Shown: positions 4,969 to 5,745 of the stretch, one piece after another
How positions within the stretch are numbered: the stretch's first letter is position 1
Layout: the number at the start of each line of letters is the position of its first letter
Origin: an uncultured cyanobacterium
Lineage (GTDB): Bacteria > Cyanobacteriota > Cyanobacteriia > CACIAM-69d
Length of the DNA stretch: 5,745 bases
Reading direction: 5' to 3'
NCBI GenBank assembly: GCA_937894105.1
Contig: CALCTI010000660.1
Span: forward strand, 1 to 5,745
Program-made: the position numbers and the translations under genes
The notes under the pieces: model-generated
The model's database searches: none
Seen by the model: only the letters and a program-made list of their open reading frames with translations
What the model was told of the DNA's origin: nothing

Positions 4969-5745
4969 ATGAGCCGATCAACTTCGATAAATCTCCCTGC
5001 AAAAATTGTCTGGTTTCGTAATGATTTAAGGGTGGCTGACTGTGCCCCGTTACTTAACGCCAGTCGTACCCAATCGCTCGTTATTCCTGTGTATTGCTTT
5101 GACCTGCGTCACTTTGGAAAAACTGCCTTTGGCTTTGATAAAACTGGTCCCTTTCGTGCCAAGTTTCTGTTAGAAAGTGTGGAAGATTTACGGCGATCGC
5201 TCCAAAATCTCGGATCAAATTTAGTCATCCGCTGGGGAAAGCCAGAGGAGATTATTCCCGATCTGGTGCAACATACCAACGCCGACGCGATTTATTGCCA
5301 TAAGGAAGTTACCCACGAAGAAACGCAGGTGGATGGGGCGCTGGGGGAGGCAATCGCCCACCTAGCGCAATCAGCAAGTCGAGAAATTACACCCCGCCGC
5401 TACTGGGGCGCAACCCTCCACAGCCCCAACGCTCTGCCCTTTGACATTAGCCAAATCCCCGAGCTATTTACCCGCTTCCGCAAGGACGTGGAAAAAAATT
5501 GCCAGCCGCGAGCCCCCCTGCCAGCCCCAAAATCCCTGCCCCCGCTACCCGATAACCTCCCTCCCGGTGAGTTGCCCACCTGGGAACAACTGGGATTAAC
5601 GCCGCCCACGTTGGACCCACGCGGAGTGTTGGAGTTTATCGGTGGATCAACGGCAGCGGGCGATCGCCTCAAAGGCTATTTTTGGGATGGGTACCATCTG
5701 CGGCGCTATAAACAAACCCGCAATGGACTATTGGGCGCTGACTAC
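4969..5745 (+). CDS. DASH-type cryptochrome / photolyase family protein, N-terminal half (3' partial)
   Basis: This blue-light flavoprotein belongs to the photolyase/cryptochrome family. DASH members repair cyclobutane pyrimidine dimers, mainly in single-stranded or looped DNA, and may signal. The window holds 259 residues of a usual ~490. KIVWFRNDLRVADCAPL (12-28) is the classic start of the antenna-binding alpha/beta domain, which runs to about residue 165 and includes YCFDLRHFG (42-50) and the ADAIYCHKEVTHEE segment (105-118). A proline-rich linker (180-215) follows. The FAD-binding helical domain begins at about 215 and reaches the family signature YKQTRNGLLGADY (247-259), where the window ends. 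The FYFWDGYHLRRYKQTRNG-type context resembles Synechocystis Cry-DASH more than class I CPD photolyases. ATG 4969 gives an N-terminus of normal length, though no clear Shine-Dalgarno precedes it. No frameshift is seen. Flavin contacts beyond residue 259 cannot be checked here. Confidence 0.92.
   Translation, partial: MSRSTSINLPAKIVWFRNDLRVADCAPLLNASRTQSLVIPVYCFDLRHFGKTAFGFDKTGPFRAKFLLESVEDLRRSLQNLGSNLVIRWGKPEEIIPDLVQHTNADAIYCHKEVTHEETQVDGALGEAIAHLAQSASREITPRRYWGATLHSPNALPFDISQIPELFTRFRKDVEKNCQPRAPLPAPKSLPPLPDNLPPGELPTWEQLGLTPPTLDPRGVLEFIGGSTAAGDRLKGYFWDGYHLRRYKQTRNGLLGADY

Larger units (their letters stand above)
356..5667. repeat. HIP1 octamers (GCGATCGC), 14 dispersed copies
   Basis: Copies start at 356, 478, 602, 848, 993, 1474, 2308, 2918, 3131, 3191, 3521, 4188, 5193 and 5660, about one per 410 bp against one per 65 kb expected at random. 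HIP1 is the hallmark over-represented palindrome of many cyanobacterial genomes. Two copies (848, 2918) are intergenic and the rest lie in genes, including both putative accessory genes and ndhM, so no gene here looks like a recent import from outside the cyanobacteria. Confidence 0.95.

Noticed and set aside
1..5745. CRISPR array, tRNA, rRNA or a defence/toxin system
   Set aside because: No regularly spaced long repeats, no cloverleaf-like segment, and no nuclease, toxin-antitoxin or phage-type gene was found in any frame.

Overview
The window looks like chromosomal DNA of a cyanobacterium, probably a filamentous non-model lineage. The octamer GCGATCGC (HIP1) occurs 14 times in 5.7 kb, both inside and between genes. 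NdhM, a subunit found only in the NDH-1 complex of oxygenic phototrophs, is clearly present, and a Cry-DASH photolyase and a Calx-beta-type surface protein fit the same picture.

Layout. Positions 1-639 (+) are the 3' end of a large secreted or surface protein: the end of a Calx-beta-like repeat, then a C-terminal beta-sandwich-like region. After a 293-bp spacer comes a two-gene unit (+): an AraC-HTH/O6-alkylguanine-DNA alkyltransferase fusion (933-1817) and, 7 bp later, a ten-helix EamA/DMT-family transporter (1825-2712). The next spacer holds a 96-bp MITE-like element (2723-2818) flanked by a 6-bp direct repeat. A histidine phosphatase (2972-3745) is on the minus strand and diverges from ndhM (3946-4296, +). 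A small acidic protein of unknown function (4402-4626, +) follows ndhM, and the pair ends at a very good intrinsic terminator (4677-4709). A spacer with a cyanobacterial-style TAGGGTGCGT palindromic repeat (4806-4870) leads to the N-terminal half of a Cry-DASH photolyase (4969 to the window end, +).

How the genes relate. Most neighbours are functionally separate housekeeping or accessory genes. The alkyltransferase and transporter appear to be one translationally linked unit, and ndhM probably shares a transcript with the small acidic gene. Two direct-reversal DNA repair proteins occur in the window (alkyltransferase and photolyase-like), but in separate units.

I see no convincing new multi-gene system. 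The most interesting signals are small: the MITE-like insertion with a target-site-like duplication, a 15-nt-phased repeat running from the ndhM stop codon, a near-duplicated start site on the transporter that creates a four-codon upstream ORF, and a possible decayed antisense gene remnant at 661-778.
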